This document shows, one piece after another, positions 27,192-36,205 of a stretch of DNA of 64,000 nucleotides. This DNA is from Alphaproteobacteria bacterium (GTDB lineage Bacteria > Pseudomonadota > Alphaproteobacteria > Rhizobiales > Xanthobacteraceae). The position numbers and the translations under genes are program-made. The stretch spans positions 1 to 64,000 of the forward strand of contig VGEP01000012.1 in NCBI GenBank assembly GCA_016869215.1. Reading direction: 5' to 3'. The number at the start of each line of letters is the position of its first letter. The first letter of the stretch is position 1. Under the pieces are notes generated by a model that saw nothing but the letters and a program-made list of their open reading frames with translations, searched no databases and was not told where the DNA came from.

Positions 27192-28055
27192 TCAAATTTT
27201 CTCGTCCTGCACCACGTTCCGCAGCGTGCCCACCTCCGGCACCGACATTTCGAACGTGTCGCCGGGCTTCAGCCAAACCCGCTCGTCCGGCTTCTTGCCG
27301 ATCTTCGTCGGCGTGCCGGTGGCGATGATGTCGCCGGGCTTCAGGGTCATGAAGGTGGAGACATACGACAGGATGTCCGGAAACTTGAAGATCATGGCGT
27401 CGGTGGTGTCGTCCTGCGTCACCTCGCCGTTGATCTTGCAGACGATGCGGAGCGGCTTGGTCAGGTCGACGCCGGTCGTCATCCAGGGCCCGATGCTGCC
27501 GGTCGCGTCCCAGGCCTTGCCCTGGGTGACGTTGAAGCGGCCGTGCCGGATCCAGTCGCGGATCGTGCCCTCGTTGCACAGCGTAATGCCGGCGACGTAG
27601 TCGAGCGCGCGATCCTTCGGAATGCGCCGGCCGGTCTTTCCGATCACCAGCGCGATCTCGCCCTCGTATTCGAGCTGCTCGGATTCCGGCGGCCGCAGGA
27701 TCGGCGCGTTGTGGCCGACCAGCGTGTTCGGCGGCTTGAAGAACATGCTCGGGTACTTCGCCTCGGCGTTGCCGCCGGCCGCCGTCAGTTCGGCGTCGCG
27801 GTTGGCGTAGTTCACGCCGATGCAGAGGATCTTCTCGCCGCCCGGCACCGGCGGCAGAAGTTCGGCCTCGGACAGCGGGAAATCGGGGCGGACGCCTGCG
27901 ACCATCGCCTCGGCTTCGCCCAGCGCACCGGCGCGCAGCAGGTCGAGAACGGACTGGTAGCGCGGCGCGAACCGCGGCTTCAGATCGACGATGCCGTCGC
28001 CGGCCACGACCCCGAAACTCGCGCGCCCGCGCAGATTGTAGGTTGCGACATGCAT
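27192..28055 (-). CDS. Fumarylacetoacetate-hydrolase-family protein
   Basis: A 287-residue member of the FAH superfamily, which hydrolyses, hydrates or decarboxylates acylpyruvate-type ring-fission products. The N-terminal cap domain is followed by the catalytic core: ILCIGVNYANRDAE, then YEGEIALVIGKTGRRIP with the metal-binding Glu pair, the later KAWDATGSIGPWM Asp region, and IATGTPTKIG. Acylpyruvases, HpaG-type decarboxylases and 2-keto-4-pentenoate hydratases share this layout. It is divergent from the extradiol dioxygenase across 86 bp, which supports a role in aromatic ring-fission catabolism. Confidence 0.9.
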   Translation of the reverse strand: MHVATYNLRGRASFGVVAGDGIVDLKPRFAPRYQSVLDLLRAGALGEAEAMVAGVRPDFPLSEAELLPPVPGGEKILCIGVNYANRDAELTAAGGNAEAKYPSMFFKPPNTLVGHNAPILRPPESEQLEYEGEIALVIGKTGRRIPKDRALDYVAGITLCNEGTIRDWIRHGRFNVTQGKAWDATGSIGPWMTTGVDLTKPLRIVCKINGEVTQDDTTDAMIFKFPDILSYVSTFMTLKPGDIIATGTPTKIGKKPDERVWLKPGDTFEMSVPEVGTLRNVVQDEKI

Positions 28056-28141
28056 GTCCGATGCGACTCCCGGTCAGCCGCCCGTTTCCGGCGGCGCGCC
28101 CGTGGTACAATACGCGCTCCAATTCCGCCATAGCGACCGCA

Positions 28142-29125
28142 ATGCCGATTCACGCCCCCGTCTTCGATCCGCCCTTCAATGTCGTGCGCGCCAGCCATGT
28201 GGAACTGGGCGTCCGCGACCTGTCCAGGGCCCGCGCGTTTTATGTGGACTGTTTGGGCTATCTGGCCGCCGACGAAACGCCGGATGCGCTCTGGCTGCGC
28301 GCAGTCGAGGAGCGCAATCACCATTCCATCGTGTTGCGAAAGACGAGCGATCCCAATGTCGCGGCGCTGGGCTTCAAGGTCGCGAGCGAAACCGACCTCG
28401 ACCGCGCGGCCGCCTGGTTCGAGCGCCGCAGCCTTCCGGTGTCGTTTCCGGAGTTGCCGTTCCTGGGCCGCACGCTGCGCACCGCCGACCCTACCGGGAT
28501 GCCGCTCGAGTTCTATTTCAAGATGGAGCAGCGCCCGCTGATGCTCCAGAAATATGCGGCGCATCGCGGCGGCCGTATCCAGCGCATCGATCACCTCAAC
28601 TGCTTCACGCCGGACGTGCAGGCGTCGTACGATTTCTACACCGCGCTCGGCTTCCGCCTCACCGAGTACACCGAGACCGACGGGACCGATCCGAAGCTCT
28701 GGGCGGTGTGGCTGCATCGCAAGGGCAACGTCCACGATCTGGCCTTCACCAACGGCCGCGGGCCGCGGCTGCACCACATCGGGGTCTGGGCCGCGGGGCC
28801 GCTCGACATCCTGCATCTGTGCGACGTCATGGCGACCTCGGGCTATCTCGCCAACATGGAGCGCGGGCCCGGCCGGCACGGCATCTCCAACGCGTTCTTT
28901 CTCTATATCCGCGATCCCGACGGTCACCGCATCGAACTGTTCACCTCGGACTACCTCACCGTCGATCCCGACCTCGAACCGCTACGCTGGGCGCTCGACG
29001 ATCCGCAGCGCCAGACCTTGTGGGGCCATCCGGCGCCGAAGTCGTGGTTCGAAGAGGGCTCGCCGTTCGCGGGCGTGCCGGTGCGCGACCCGGCGCTGGC
29101 GGCGCGGCCGGTGGTGGCGAGGTAG
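28142..29125 (+). CDS. Type I extradiol (catechol 2,3-) dioxygenase, homoprotocatechuate-dioxygenase-like
   Basis: A 327-residue two-domain VOC protein. Iron ligands fit the homoprotocatechuate 2,3-dioxygenase layout: His151 (RIDHLNCF), the LHHIGVW His pair (211-212), and Glu265 (GHRIELF); His198 (KGNVHDLAF) fits the second-sphere acid/base residue and Tyr255 the conserved tyrosine. The N-terminal domain starts FNVVRASHVELGV as in that family. Cleaves a catechol next to its hydroxyls with O2; the ring substituent is unknown. It is followed after 3 bases by a D-2-hydroxyacid dehydrogenase, so the two are cotranscribed. Confidence 0.9.
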   Translation: MPIHAPVFDPPFNVVRASHVELGVRDLSRARAFYVDCLGYLAADETPDALWLRAVEERNHHSIVLRKTSDPNVAALGFKVASETDLDRAAAWFERRSLPVSFPELPFLGRTLRTADPTGMPLEFYFKMEQRPLMLQKYAAHRGGRIQRIDHLNCFTPDVQASYDFYTALGFRLTEYTETDGTDPKLWAVWLHRKGNVHDLAFTNGRGPRLHHIGVWAAGPLDILHLCDVMATSGYLANMERGPGRHGISNAFFLYIRDPDGHRIELFTSDYLTVDPDLEPLRWALDDPQRQTLWGHPAPKSWFEEGSPFAGVPVRDPALAARPVVAR

Positions 29126-29128
29126 GTC

Positions 29129-30034
29129 ATGAAAACGATCTTCATCGACTGCAACGAGCAGCTCGGCCGCCTGTGGTATCGCGTGCTCCGGCCCGACGAT
29201 CCGCTGGTCGCGCTGTACCGCTCCCGGTTCGAGAAGCACGAGCTGCCGCGTGTGGTCGGCGACCACGAGATCGCCATCGACGACCATTCCTATATGCCAA
29301 CCGATCTGGTGCGGCAGTGTCCGAACCTCAAGCACATCGTGTTCCTCGGCACGGGCGCTGCGAGCTACATGAACGTCGCCGAGATCGAGGCGCTCGGCAT
29401 CAAGGTCCACACCATCAAGGGCTACGGCGACACTGCCGTCGCCGAGCACACCATCGCGCTGATGATGGCGGCCTGCCGCAACATCGCGATGATGGACCGC
29501 TACATCCGCATCGGGCAGTGGCGGCCGACGGAGGGCGTGCAGATATTCGGCAAGACGCTCGGCCTCATCGGCCTTGGCGGCATCGGCGCCGAAGTGGCGC
29601 GGATCGCCAAGGGCATGGGCATGAATGTGATCGCCTGGAACCGCACGCCGCGCCCCAACGCGCCGGTCCCCATGGTGGGCCTCGACGAACTTCTGGAAAA
29701 GTCCGATGTCGTGTCGCTGCATCTGACGCTCGGCGACGAGACCCGCGGATTCCTGAGCGCGGAGCGCATCGCGCGCATGAAGCCCGGCGCAGTCCTGGTC
29801 AACACCGCGCGCGGGGCTTTGGTCGACGAGGCGGCACTGGTGGAGGCGCTCAAGAGCGAGCGTATCATCAGCGCCGGCCTCGATGTGTTCCACGAGGAGC
29901 CGTTGCGCGACGACCACCCGCTGGTATCGCGTAACAACGTCACGCTGTCTGCGCACGCCGCCTTCCGCACGCCGGAAGCCTCCATGACGCTGCTGAGGCG
30001 GGCGCTCGACATCGTGAAGCAGGTCCGGAGCTGA
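29129..30034 (+). CDS. D-2-hydroxyacid dehydrogenase
   Basis: A 301-residue NAD(P)-dependent 2-hydroxyacid dehydrogenase. The Rossmann loop is GLIGLGGIGAEVARIA (about 149-164); the catalytic Arg lies in NTARGALVDE, the Glu in DVFHEEP, and the His in TLSAHAAFRTP. The family reduces or oxidises 2-keto/2-hydroxy acids. It follows the extradiol gene at 3 bases. Together with genes at 3005, 38498 and 61680 it makes four members of this superfamily in one window. Confidence 0.9.
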   Translation: MKTIFIDCNEQLGRLWYRVLRPDDPLVALYRSRFEKHELPRVVGDHEIAIDDHSYMPTDLVRQCPNLKHIVFLGTGAASYMNVAEIEALGIKVHTIKGYGDTAVAEHTIALMMAACRNIAMMDRYIRIGQWRPTEGVQIFGKTLGLIGLGGIGAEVARIAKGMGMNVIAWNRTPRPNAPVPMVGLDELLEKSDVVSLHLTLGDETRGFLSAERIARMKPGAVLVNTARGALVDEAALVEALKSERIISAGLDVFHEEPLRDDHPLVSRNNVTLSAHAAFRTPEASMTLLRRALDIVKQVRS

Positions 30035-30115
30035 CCGCGGCGCCAGCCGCATTGCCCGCGCCCGCATTCCCGGCCAGAATAAGTCAAAAGAAAAACTGAC
30101 CGGGGAGGATCGGCA

Positions 30116-30964
30116 TTGAAGCCCGCGCCATTTGCCTATGCCAAGGCGAAATCGGTGGAGCACGCCATCGAATTGCTGGGCCAGGCTGGCGGTGACGCCC
30201 GCCCGCTCGCCGGCGGCCAAAGCCTGATCGCCACACTGAACATGCGGCTGTCGGCGCCGAAGCTCCTGGTCGATCTCAACGGGATCGGCGGGCTTTCGGG
30301 CATCGCCGTGAGAAACGGTCGGGTCGAGATCGGCGCATTGACCCGGCATGTGGACGCAGAGCGCTCGGCGGACATCGGCAAGCACGCCCCGCTGATCGCG
30401 CTCGCCATGCCGCACATCGGCCATGCCGCGATCCGCAACCGCGGCACCATCGGCGGTTCGATTGCGTTCGCCGATCCCGCGGCGGAATTGCCGGCGTGCC
30501 TCCTCGCGCTTGGCGGCGAAATCGAGATCGCGGGCGCGAACGGCAGGCGCACGGTGAAGGCCGACGATTTTTTCAAGGGCCTGTTCGAGACCGCGCTCAG
30601 CCCGCAGGACGTGCTGACCGCGATCCGAGTTCCCGCCGTCACGAAGGACACCCGTGTCGGATTCGCCGAATTCGCCCGCCGCCACGGCGACTACGCCATG
30701 GCGGGCCTCGCCGCATCAGCGAAGGCGAACGGTGCGGGGCTCGCCGGCGTCCGCCTCGCCTACTTCGGTGTCGGCGACACGCCGGTGCGCGCGAAGAAGG
30801 CCGAGGCCGCGCTCGCCGGCGGAAAGGTGGACGATGCGATCGCTGCGCTCGCCGCCGACCTCAACCCGAGCGGCGACGTGCAGGCGACGGCCGCGACCAA
30901 GAAGCACCTCGCCGGCGTCCTGCTGCGGCGCGTGACGAAGCAACTCATGGAGGCGCAGCCGTGA
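30116..30964 (+). CDS. Molybdenum hydroxylase, FAD subunit (CoxM/CutM type)
   Basis: A 282-residue medium subunit of a xanthine-oxidase-family enzyme. FAD-binding signatures: LLGQAGGDARPLAGGQSLIA and HAAIRNRGTIGGSIAFADP (about 101-121), with the C-terminal CO-dehydrogenase flavoprotein domain. The start is TTG at 30116 with GGGGAGGAT upstream. It overlaps the 2Fe-2S gene by four bases. The complex would pass electrons from the molybdenum site through iron-sulfur clusters to FAD. Confidence 0.92.
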   Translation: MKPAPFAYAKAKSVEHAIELLGQAGGDARPLAGGQSLIATLNMRLSAPKLLVDLNGIGGLSGIAVRNGRVEIGALTRHVDAERSADIGKHAPLIALAMPHIGHAAIRNRGTIGGSIAFADPAAELPACLLALGGEIEIAGANGRRTVKADDFFKGLFETALSPQDVLTAIRVPAVTKDTRVGFAEFARRHGDYAMAGLAASAKANGAGLAGVRLAYFGVGDTPVRAKKAEAALAGGKVDDAIAALAADLNPSGDVQATAATKKHLAGVLLRRVTKQLMEAQP

Positions 30965-31449
30965 GCGATATGCGCTGCGACATCGAACTGACCGTCAACG
31001 GCGAGACCGTCATGGAGACCGTCGAGGCGCGGACGACGCTGGTGGACTTCCTGCGCGAGACGCTGGCGCTCACCGGCAGCCACGTCGGCTGCGAGCACGG
31101 CGTGTGCGGCGCCTGCACCGTGCGCGTGGATGGCGCGATCGTGCGCGGCTGCCTGATGCTGGCGGCGCAGTGCAACGGCGCGAAAGTCGAGACCATCGAA
31201 GGCGTGTCCGACTCAGGGCAAATCGCCGACCTGCAATCGGCCTTCGAGCGCCGCAATGCGCTGCAATGCGGCTTTTGCACGCCGGGCATGCTGTTGACGG
31301 CGCAGGAATTGCTGTCGAACGGCGGCGTGCCGAGCCGCGAAACGATCCGCGAGCACATCTCCGGCAACTACTGCCGCTGCACCGGCTATCAGGCGATCGT
31401 CGACGCCATCGAGGCAGTGGCGCAGGCCCGCGCGGGAGGACGCAAATGA
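30961..31449 (+). CDS. Molybdenum hydroxylase, 2Fe-2S subunit (CoxS/CutS type)
   Basis: A 162-residue small subunit carrying two [2Fe-2S] clusters: the plant-type set CEHGVCGACTVRVDG with a later Cys, and the helical set CGFCTPGML ... CRCTGYQ. The start is taken as the GTG at 30961, overlapping the FAD subunit by GTGA; an ATG three codons later is an alternative. It overlaps the large-subunit start by four bases. The arrangement medium-small-large matches CO-dehydrogenase-like operons, but catalysis depends on the large subunit. Confidence 0.93.
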   Translation: MSDMRCDIELTVNGETVMETVEARTTLVDFLRETLALTGSHVGCEHGVCGACTVRVDGAIVRGCLMLAAQCNGAKVETIEGVSDSGQIADLQSAFERRNALQCGFCTPGMLLTAQELLSNGGVPSRETIREHISGNYCRCTGYQAIVDAIEAVAQARAGGRK

Positions 31450-33842
31450 AAATCGTCGAGGACTCCCCTCCCGTCCTCACCGCGCTCGACCGGCCGAACT
31501 CCTACATCGGCCGCTCGGTGCCGCGGCCCAATCTCGCGCGTCTCGCACAAGGGCGCGCGCAATTCGTCACCGACGTGACGCTGCCGCGCATGGCACATGT
31601 CGCCTTCGTGCGCTCGCCGCACGCGCATGCGCGCATCAAGACAATCGACGCGACCGCCGCGAAGAAATCCCCCGGCGTGATCGCCGTCGTCACCGGCGCA
31701 GAGCTTGCTAAGGTCATCACGCCCTGGGTCGGCGTGCTGACGCATCTGAAAGGCATCAAGTCGGCGCCGCAGCACGCCATCGCCGTCGACCGCGCCTGCT
31801 GGGTCGGCGAAGCTGTCTGCGCGGTGGTCGCGCGCACGCGCGCGGAAGCCGAGGACGGCTGCGAAAAGGTGACGGTAGACTACGAGGAATTGCAGGCGGT
31901 CACCGATCCCGAAACCGCGCTCGACGCCAAGACGCCCGTGATCCACCCCGATCTCGGCGACAACCTAACATTCGAGCGCGTGCACAGCGCCGGCGATCCC
32001 GACAACGGCTTCGCCGAGGCCGACGCCGTGGTCGAGGCGACCTTCATGTTCGGCCGCCACACCGGCGTCTGCAACGAGCCGCGCGCCATCGTCGCCGACT
32101 GGAACGAGGGCGAGCAGCGGCTGACCGCCTATCACGCGACGCAGGCGCCGCACATGATGCAGAACCTGTTCGCCAAACACCTGACCCTGTCAGAACATCA
32201 GGTGCGCGTCGTCACCAAGGACGTCGGCGGCTCGTTCGGCATCAAGGTGCACACCTACGCCGACGAGATGGCCACCGTGGCGCTGTCCAAGCTTTTGAAA
32301 AGACCGGTCAAATTCGTCGCCGACCGGATCGAGAGCTTCGTCACCGACATCCACGCCCGCGACCACCGGGTGAAGGGCCGCATCGGGGTCAAGAACGACG
32401 GCACCATCACCGCCTGGGAAATCGACGCCCTGAGCGGCATCGGCCCCTACTCGGTCTATCCCCGCACCTCCGGCATCGAGGCCAACCAGATCGTCAACCT
32501 GACCGGCGGGCCATACACGTGCCCAAACTACAAGGCCCGCGCTCGCGTCGTGTTCCAGAACAAGAACGTGATGTGCCAGTACCGCGCGGTCGGCCATCCG
32601 ATCGCGACCGCCGTCACCGAGGGCCTGGTCGAGCTTGCGGCGGTCAAGATCGGCATGGACCCGCTGGAAATCCGGCGGCGCAACCTGATCGCCGACGACG
32701 CGCACCCCTCGCAAGGGCCGTCCGGCATCAAGTTCGAGGCGCTGTCGCACCACGCCTCGCTCGCCCACCTCGACTCGATGATGAACTACGCAGGGCTTCG
32801 CGCCGAGCAGGCCGAGCTTCGAAAGCAAGGCATCTACCGCGGCATCGGATTCGCGAGCTTTGTCGAGGTCACGAACCCGTCGGCGGCGTTCTACGGCGTC
32901 GGCGGCGCGAAAATCTCGGCGCAGGACGGCGCGACCGTGCGGCTCGACGCCACCGGCGCGATCTTCTGCCACACCGGCGTCTCCGAGCAGGGCCAGGGCG
33001 CCGAGGCCGTGATCGCGCAATGCGTCGCCACGTCGTTCGGCGTGCCGATGGAGCAGGTGCGCGTGATCATGGGCGACACCGACAACACGCCCTATGGCGG
33101 CGGCACCTGGGCCTCGCGCGCGGCGGGCATCGGCGGCGAAGCGGCGTGGCAGGCCGGCAAGGCGCTGCGAGGCAACGTGCTCGCGGTCGCAGGCAGCATT
33201 TTGCAGACCACGCCTGATACGCTCGATGTCCGCAACGGCGCGGTCGTCGACGCCGCGACCGGCACCGAGCGCATGCCGCTGCACGAACTGGCGCGCATCT
33301 GCTACTTCCGCCCCGACACCCTGCCCGCGGGCGTGCAGTCCGAACTGGTGGCGACGCGCCACTACGTGCCGCGCGCCTGGGCGTTCTCGTTCACCAACGG
33401 CATCCAGGCGAGCTATCTCGAGGTCGACACCGATTCCGGCTTCGTGAAGCTGCTCAAGCACTGGTGCATCGAGGACTGCGGCACCGTGATCAATCCGCAG
33501 CTCGTCGACGAGCAGATACGCGGTGGCGTGGTGCAGGGTCTCGGGGCGGCGCTGTTCGAGCACTGCCTCTACGACCAGCGCGGGCAATTGCTGAACGGCA
33601 ACATGGCCGACTATCTGGTGCCGATGGCCGTCGAGATGCCCGACATCGAATGCGGCCATGTCGTCACGCCGACGGCCGACAGCGAGCTCGGCGCCAAGGG
33701 CGCGGGCGAAGCCGGCACCGCCGGCGCTCCGGGATGCGTGATGAACGCAATCAACGACGCGCTGCGGCCGCTGAACGCGAAGCTCCTCACCGACATGCCG
33801 TTCACGCCGGACAAGATTCTGCGGGCGCTGGGGAAGGTGTGA
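31446..33842 (+). CDS. Molybdenum hydroxylase, large molybdopterin-binding subunit
   Basis: A 798-residue CoxL/XdhB-family subunit. Motifs: GRSVPRPNLARLAQGRA start; KDVGGSFGIKVHTYADE; QYRAVGHPIATAVTEG in place of the more common YRGAGRPE loop; SEQGQGAEAVIAQ; and GAKGAGEAGTAGAPG with the catalytic Glu near the C-terminus. I do not see the AYxCSFR active-site loop of true CO dehydrogenase, so an aromatic or N-heterocycle hydroxylase or aldehyde oxidase is more likely. Maturation factors (CoxD/E, XdhC) are absent from the window. Confidence 0.92.
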   Translation: MKIVEDSPPVLTALDRPNSYIGRSVPRPNLARLAQGRAQFVTDVTLPRMAHVAFVRSPHAHARIKTIDATAAKKSPGVIAVVTGAELAKVITPWVGVLTHLKGIKSAPQHAIAVDRACWVGEAVCAVVARTRAEAEDGCEKVTVDYEELQAVTDPETALDAKTPVIHPDLGDNLTFERVHSAGDPDNGFAEADAVVEATFMFGRHTGVCNEPRAIVADWNEGEQRLTAYHATQAPHMMQNLFAKHLTLSEHQVRVVTKDVGGSFGIKVHTYADEMATVALSKLLKRPVKFVADRIESFVTDIHARDHRVKGRIGVKNDGTITAWEIDALSGIGPYSVYPRTSGIEANQIVNLTGGPYTCPNYKARARVVFQNKNVMCQYRAVGHPIATAVTEGLVELAAVKIGMDPLEIRRRNLIADDAHPSQGPSGIKFEALSHHASLAHLDSMMNYAGLRAEQAELRKQGIYRGIGFASFVEVTNPSAAFYGVGGAKISAQDGATVRLDATGAIFCHTGVSEQGQGAEAVIAQCVATSFGVPMEQVRVIMGDTDNTPYGGGTWASRAAGIGGEAAWQAGKALRGNVLAVAGSILQTTPDTLDVRNGAVVDAATGTERMPLHELARICYFRPDTLPAGVQSELVATRHYVPRAWAFSFTNGIQASYLEVDTDSGFVKLLKHWCIEDCGTVINPQLVDEQIRGGVVQGLGAALFEHCLYDQRGQLLNGNMADYLVPMAVEMPDIECGHVVTPTADSELGAKGAGEAGTAGAPGCVMNAINDALRPLNAKLLTDMPFTPDKILRALGKV

Positions 33843-33845
33843 GTG

Positions 33846-34331
33846 TCAATCGGCGAAGGCCACGAAGCGCCCGCAAAGCATCGCCGAAAGCCAGATCGCA
33901 ATCGACAGCGCGCCCGCCATTCGCAGGCGCGGCGGCGGCATCGCGCCGGTGTCGACGCGTCCCCTTTCCCACGCCACGGCGCGGCGCAGCAGCAGCGCAT
34001 TGGCGATGCCGCTCAGCACCAGCAGCAGCTTGATCTGGAACAGCGTCATCGCAGCGTATTCGCGCGCGCGGATCGCAAACAGCAGCGCGCCCATGACAAC
34101 CGCAAGCATCAGTCCTGCAACCGCGACCGGCACCAGCACACGCGCCAGCGCCGCAATCGAAATCGAACGCCACAGCCCGATCAGCCGCAGGTCGAGCGGC
34201 ACGATGGCGCCGAAGAGCAGCGCAATGCCCGCGATGTGGCCCGCATTGACCAGCGCGTAGCCCCAGCGCGCGTTGCGCAGCGCGGCGACGAACGGCAAGG
34301 CTTCGACCGCCGCGAGGGCCTCGTTCAGCAT
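33846..34331 (-). CDS. Multi-pass membrane protein of unknown function
   Basis: A 161-residue protein with four hydrophobic stretches: about 23-45 (GYALVNAGHIAGIALLFGAI), 60-84 (RVLVPVAVAGLMLAVVMGAL), 94-110 and 140-158. A conserved-looking His sits in TM1. Similar small membrane proteins are found beside DUF6152 genes in Rhizobiales, as here: the DUF6152 gene ends 12 bases before this one starts. Possibly a membrane partner of the secreted DUF6152 protein; the biochemical role is unknown. Confidence 0.75.
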   Translation of the reverse strand: MLNEALAAVEALPFVAALRNARWGYALVNAGHIAGIALLFGAIVPLDLRLIGLWRSISIAALARVLVPVAVAGLMLAVVMGALLFAIRAREYAAMTLFQIKLLLVLSGIANALLLRRAVAWERGRVDTGAMPPPRLRMAGALSIAIWLSAMLCGRFVAFAD

Positions 34332-34343
34332 CGCGGAACGGAC

Positions 34344-34715
34344 TCAGAGCCGCTCGGGGTAGAGGTCGTGGTTCTTGCCCTTGATGATAATCCGCGCCGC
34401 CTTCACCACCTTGAGCTTGGGGTCCTTGGCACGGTTGCCGAGCACGGTCAGCTCGACGCCCTTCACCAGCATCGAGTCCTTGAGGCCGGCGCGCGCGTTG
34501 CGCCAGGGCTGGCCGACCTCGACGGTCCATTCCTCGCCCTTGACGTTCATCTTCAGGATGCCGTGCGGATTGCCGAGCTTGGCCGAGACGATGGTGCCGG
34601 TGATCTGGAAATCCGAGCCTTCGGCCCAGGTCCAGCCGTGGTGGGCGAGCGCGGGCGCGGCCGCAAACGCCAGCATGGCGGCCGTTCCCGCGGCAAAGCT
34701 TCGTCGGTCGAGCAT
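34344..34715 (-). CDS. Secreted DUF6152-type protein
   Basis: A 123-residue precursor. The signal peptide (MLDRRSFAAGTAAMLAFAAA, then ALA) has an Arg-Arg start suggestive of the Tat pathway. The mature part starts HHGWTWAEGSDFQITGTI and continues with OB-like strands (VGQPWRNARAGLKDSML, ELTVLGNRAKDP). The HHGW start after cleavage is the DUF6152 hallmark; a metal ligand at the N-terminus is possible. First in a two-gene unit with the membrane protein. Faces the cyclase-family gene across 120 bp. Confidence 0.8.
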   Translation of the reverse strand: MLDRRSFAAGTAAMLAFAAAPALAHHGWTWAEGSDFQITGTIVSAKLGNPHGILKMNVKGEEWTVEVGQPWRNARAGLKDSMLVKGVELTVLGNRAKDPKLKVVKAARIIIKGKNHDLYPERL

Positions 34716-34835
34716 GGTCAAGCCTCCGTTGTCCGTCCGGTCCTCAGACCAAAGGTTTATGGCGACATTCGGTTGCGCAGCCGCCGGGCGCCGGTCCACA
34801 ATTACACCAATAAGAACACCGGAGGGCGCGTAACA

Positions 34836-35789
34836 ATGGACATCAAGGTCGGCAGAAAAGCCATCGAGGAAGCCTCCAGGAAGCTTTCCAACTGGGGCCG
34901 CTGGGGCAAGGACGACCACATCGGCACGCTCAACCACGTCACGCCGGAAAACATCGCGGACGCCGCCAAGCTGATCAAGACCGGCAAGGTGTTCGCGCTT
35001 GGCATTCCTTTGGACCGCACCGGCCCGCAGACCGGACTGTTCGGCGGCCGCTTCAACCCGATCCACCAGATGCTCGCGACCGGCACCGACGCCATCGCCG
35101 GCCAGCAGGACTGGAACAAGATCCGCTACGCCGACGACACGCTGATGCTGTGCGTGCAGGGCGCGACCCACTGGGACGCGCTCGGCCACATCTTCTACGA
35201 GGACAAGGCCTACAACGGCCACGACGCCAAGCTGATCGACGCGCGGGGCCTTTCGGTGCTCGGCATCGAGCATTCCAAGAGCAAGATGGTCGGCCGCGGC
35301 GTGCTGCTCGACATCGCCCGCCATCGCAAGGTGCCGTGGCTGAAGGACGGCGAAGGCATCTCCAACGACGAACTCGACAAGTGCGCCAAGGACCAGAACG
35401 TCGAAATCCGCAAAGGCGACTTCGTCATCGTCCGCACCGGCCAGATGGAGCGCTGCCTCAAGGAGAACGAATGGGGCGGCTACGCCGGCGGCGACGCGCC
35501 GGGCGTGAAGTTCGAGAACTGCTACTGGTGCCAGGACAAGCAGGTGGCCGCGATCTGCTCCGACACCTGGGGCGTCGAGGTGCGGCCGAACGAGACCACG
35601 GAGGCGAACCAGCCGTGGCACTGGGTGGTGATCCCGGCCATGGGGCTCTGCATGGGCGAGATTTTCTATCTCAAGGAGCTCGCGGAGGATTGCGAGAACG
35701 ACGGCGTGTACGAGTTTTTCTTCTGCGGCCCGCCGCTGATTATTACGGGCGGGACGGGAAGCCCGATCAACCCGCAGGCGATTAAATAG
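34836..35789 (+). CDS. Cyclase-family (kynurenine-formamidase-like) metal hydrolase
   Basis: A 317-residue protein of the cyclase superfamily (Pfam Cyclase). The metal site appears as GATHWDALGHIF (His112, Asp114, His118), a variant of the usual HxGTHxDxPxH signature. Conserved blocks GRWGKDDHIGTLNHVTPE and KGDFVIVRTGQMER are present. Members hydrolyse cyclic amides, isatin or formylkynurenine; this long-form subgroup is common in catabolic clusters but unassigned. GGAGGG lies 9 bases upstream of the ATG at 34836. Followed by the HIT gene after 10 bases. Confidence 0.88.
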   Translation: MDIKVGRKAIEEASRKLSNWGRWGKDDHIGTLNHVTPENIADAAKLIKTGKVFALGIPLDRTGPQTGLFGGRFNPIHQMLATGTDAIAGQQDWNKIRYADDTLMLCVQGATHWDALGHIFYEDKAYNGHDAKLIDARGLSVLGIEHSKSKMVGRGVLLDIARHRKVPWLKDGEGISNDELDKCAKDQNVEIRKGDFVIVRTGQMERCLKENEWGGYAGGDAPGVKFENCYWCQDKQVAAICSDTWGVEVRPNETTEANQPWHWVVIPAMGLCMGEIFYLKELAEDCENDGVYEFFFCGPPLIITGGTGSPINPQAIK

Positions 35790-35799
35790 CGGATACGCG

Positions 35800-36174
35800 A
35801 TGGCGGACGATTGCGAGCTATGCCGGCTCGATCAGGTGCTGTTCGAGACCGATGACGCCTACGTCCGATACGACAACAACTCGCTGTCGAAAGGGCACGT
35901 GCTGGTCGTGCCCCGGCGCCACGTCGCCGATTTCTTCGACATGACGGCGGCCGAGAAGGCGAGCGTCTTCGAACTACTGGACAAGGCGAAAGCGTTCATC
36001 GCTGCGGAACACAGCCCCGACGGCTACAACATCGGAGTCAACATCGGTAAGGCTGGCGGACAGACCCGCATGCACGTTCACGTGCATCTGATTCCGCGCT
36101 ACGCCGGCGATGTGCCCGACCCGCGCGGCGGGATTCGCTGTGTCTTGGCCAATCGCAAGACATCGACGCACTAG
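35800..36174 (+). CDS. HIT-family hydrolase
   Basis: A 124-residue histidine-triad protein: Cys5 and Cys8 (CELCRL) begin the zinc-site half, HVLVVPRRH follows, and the triad reads HVHVHLIPR (His92, His94, His96), with His94 the expected nucleophile. Such proteins cleave nucleoside 5'-phosphoramidates or dinucleoside polyphosphates. The C-terminal residues after [13 protein letters not shown] are family-like. Encoded between the cyclase-family and HisD-family genes on the same strand, spaced 10 and 31 bases. Confidence 0.9.
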   Translation: MADDCELCRLDQVLFETDDAYVRYDNNSLSKGHVLVVPRRHVADFFDMTAAEKASVFELLDKAKAFIAAEHSPDGYNIGVNIGKAGGQTRMHVHVHLIPRYAGDVPDPRGGIRCVLANRKTSTH

Positions 36175-36205
36175 GCGGCACCGAGCCGCGAACAAGGGAA
36201 TTTCC

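Noticed and set aside
31104-31445. N-terminal extension of the molybdenum large subunit
   Set aside because: Overlaps the 2Fe-2S gene out of frame; the ATG at 31446 gives the family start and a four-base overlap.
30116-33842. Assignment as carbon monoxide dehydrogenase
   Set aside because: Subunit order fits, but the AYxCSFR loop of CoxL is not seen.
36110-36205. Longer HisD-family start at 36110
   Set aside because: The extension overlaps the HIT gene out of frame and is unlike the family.
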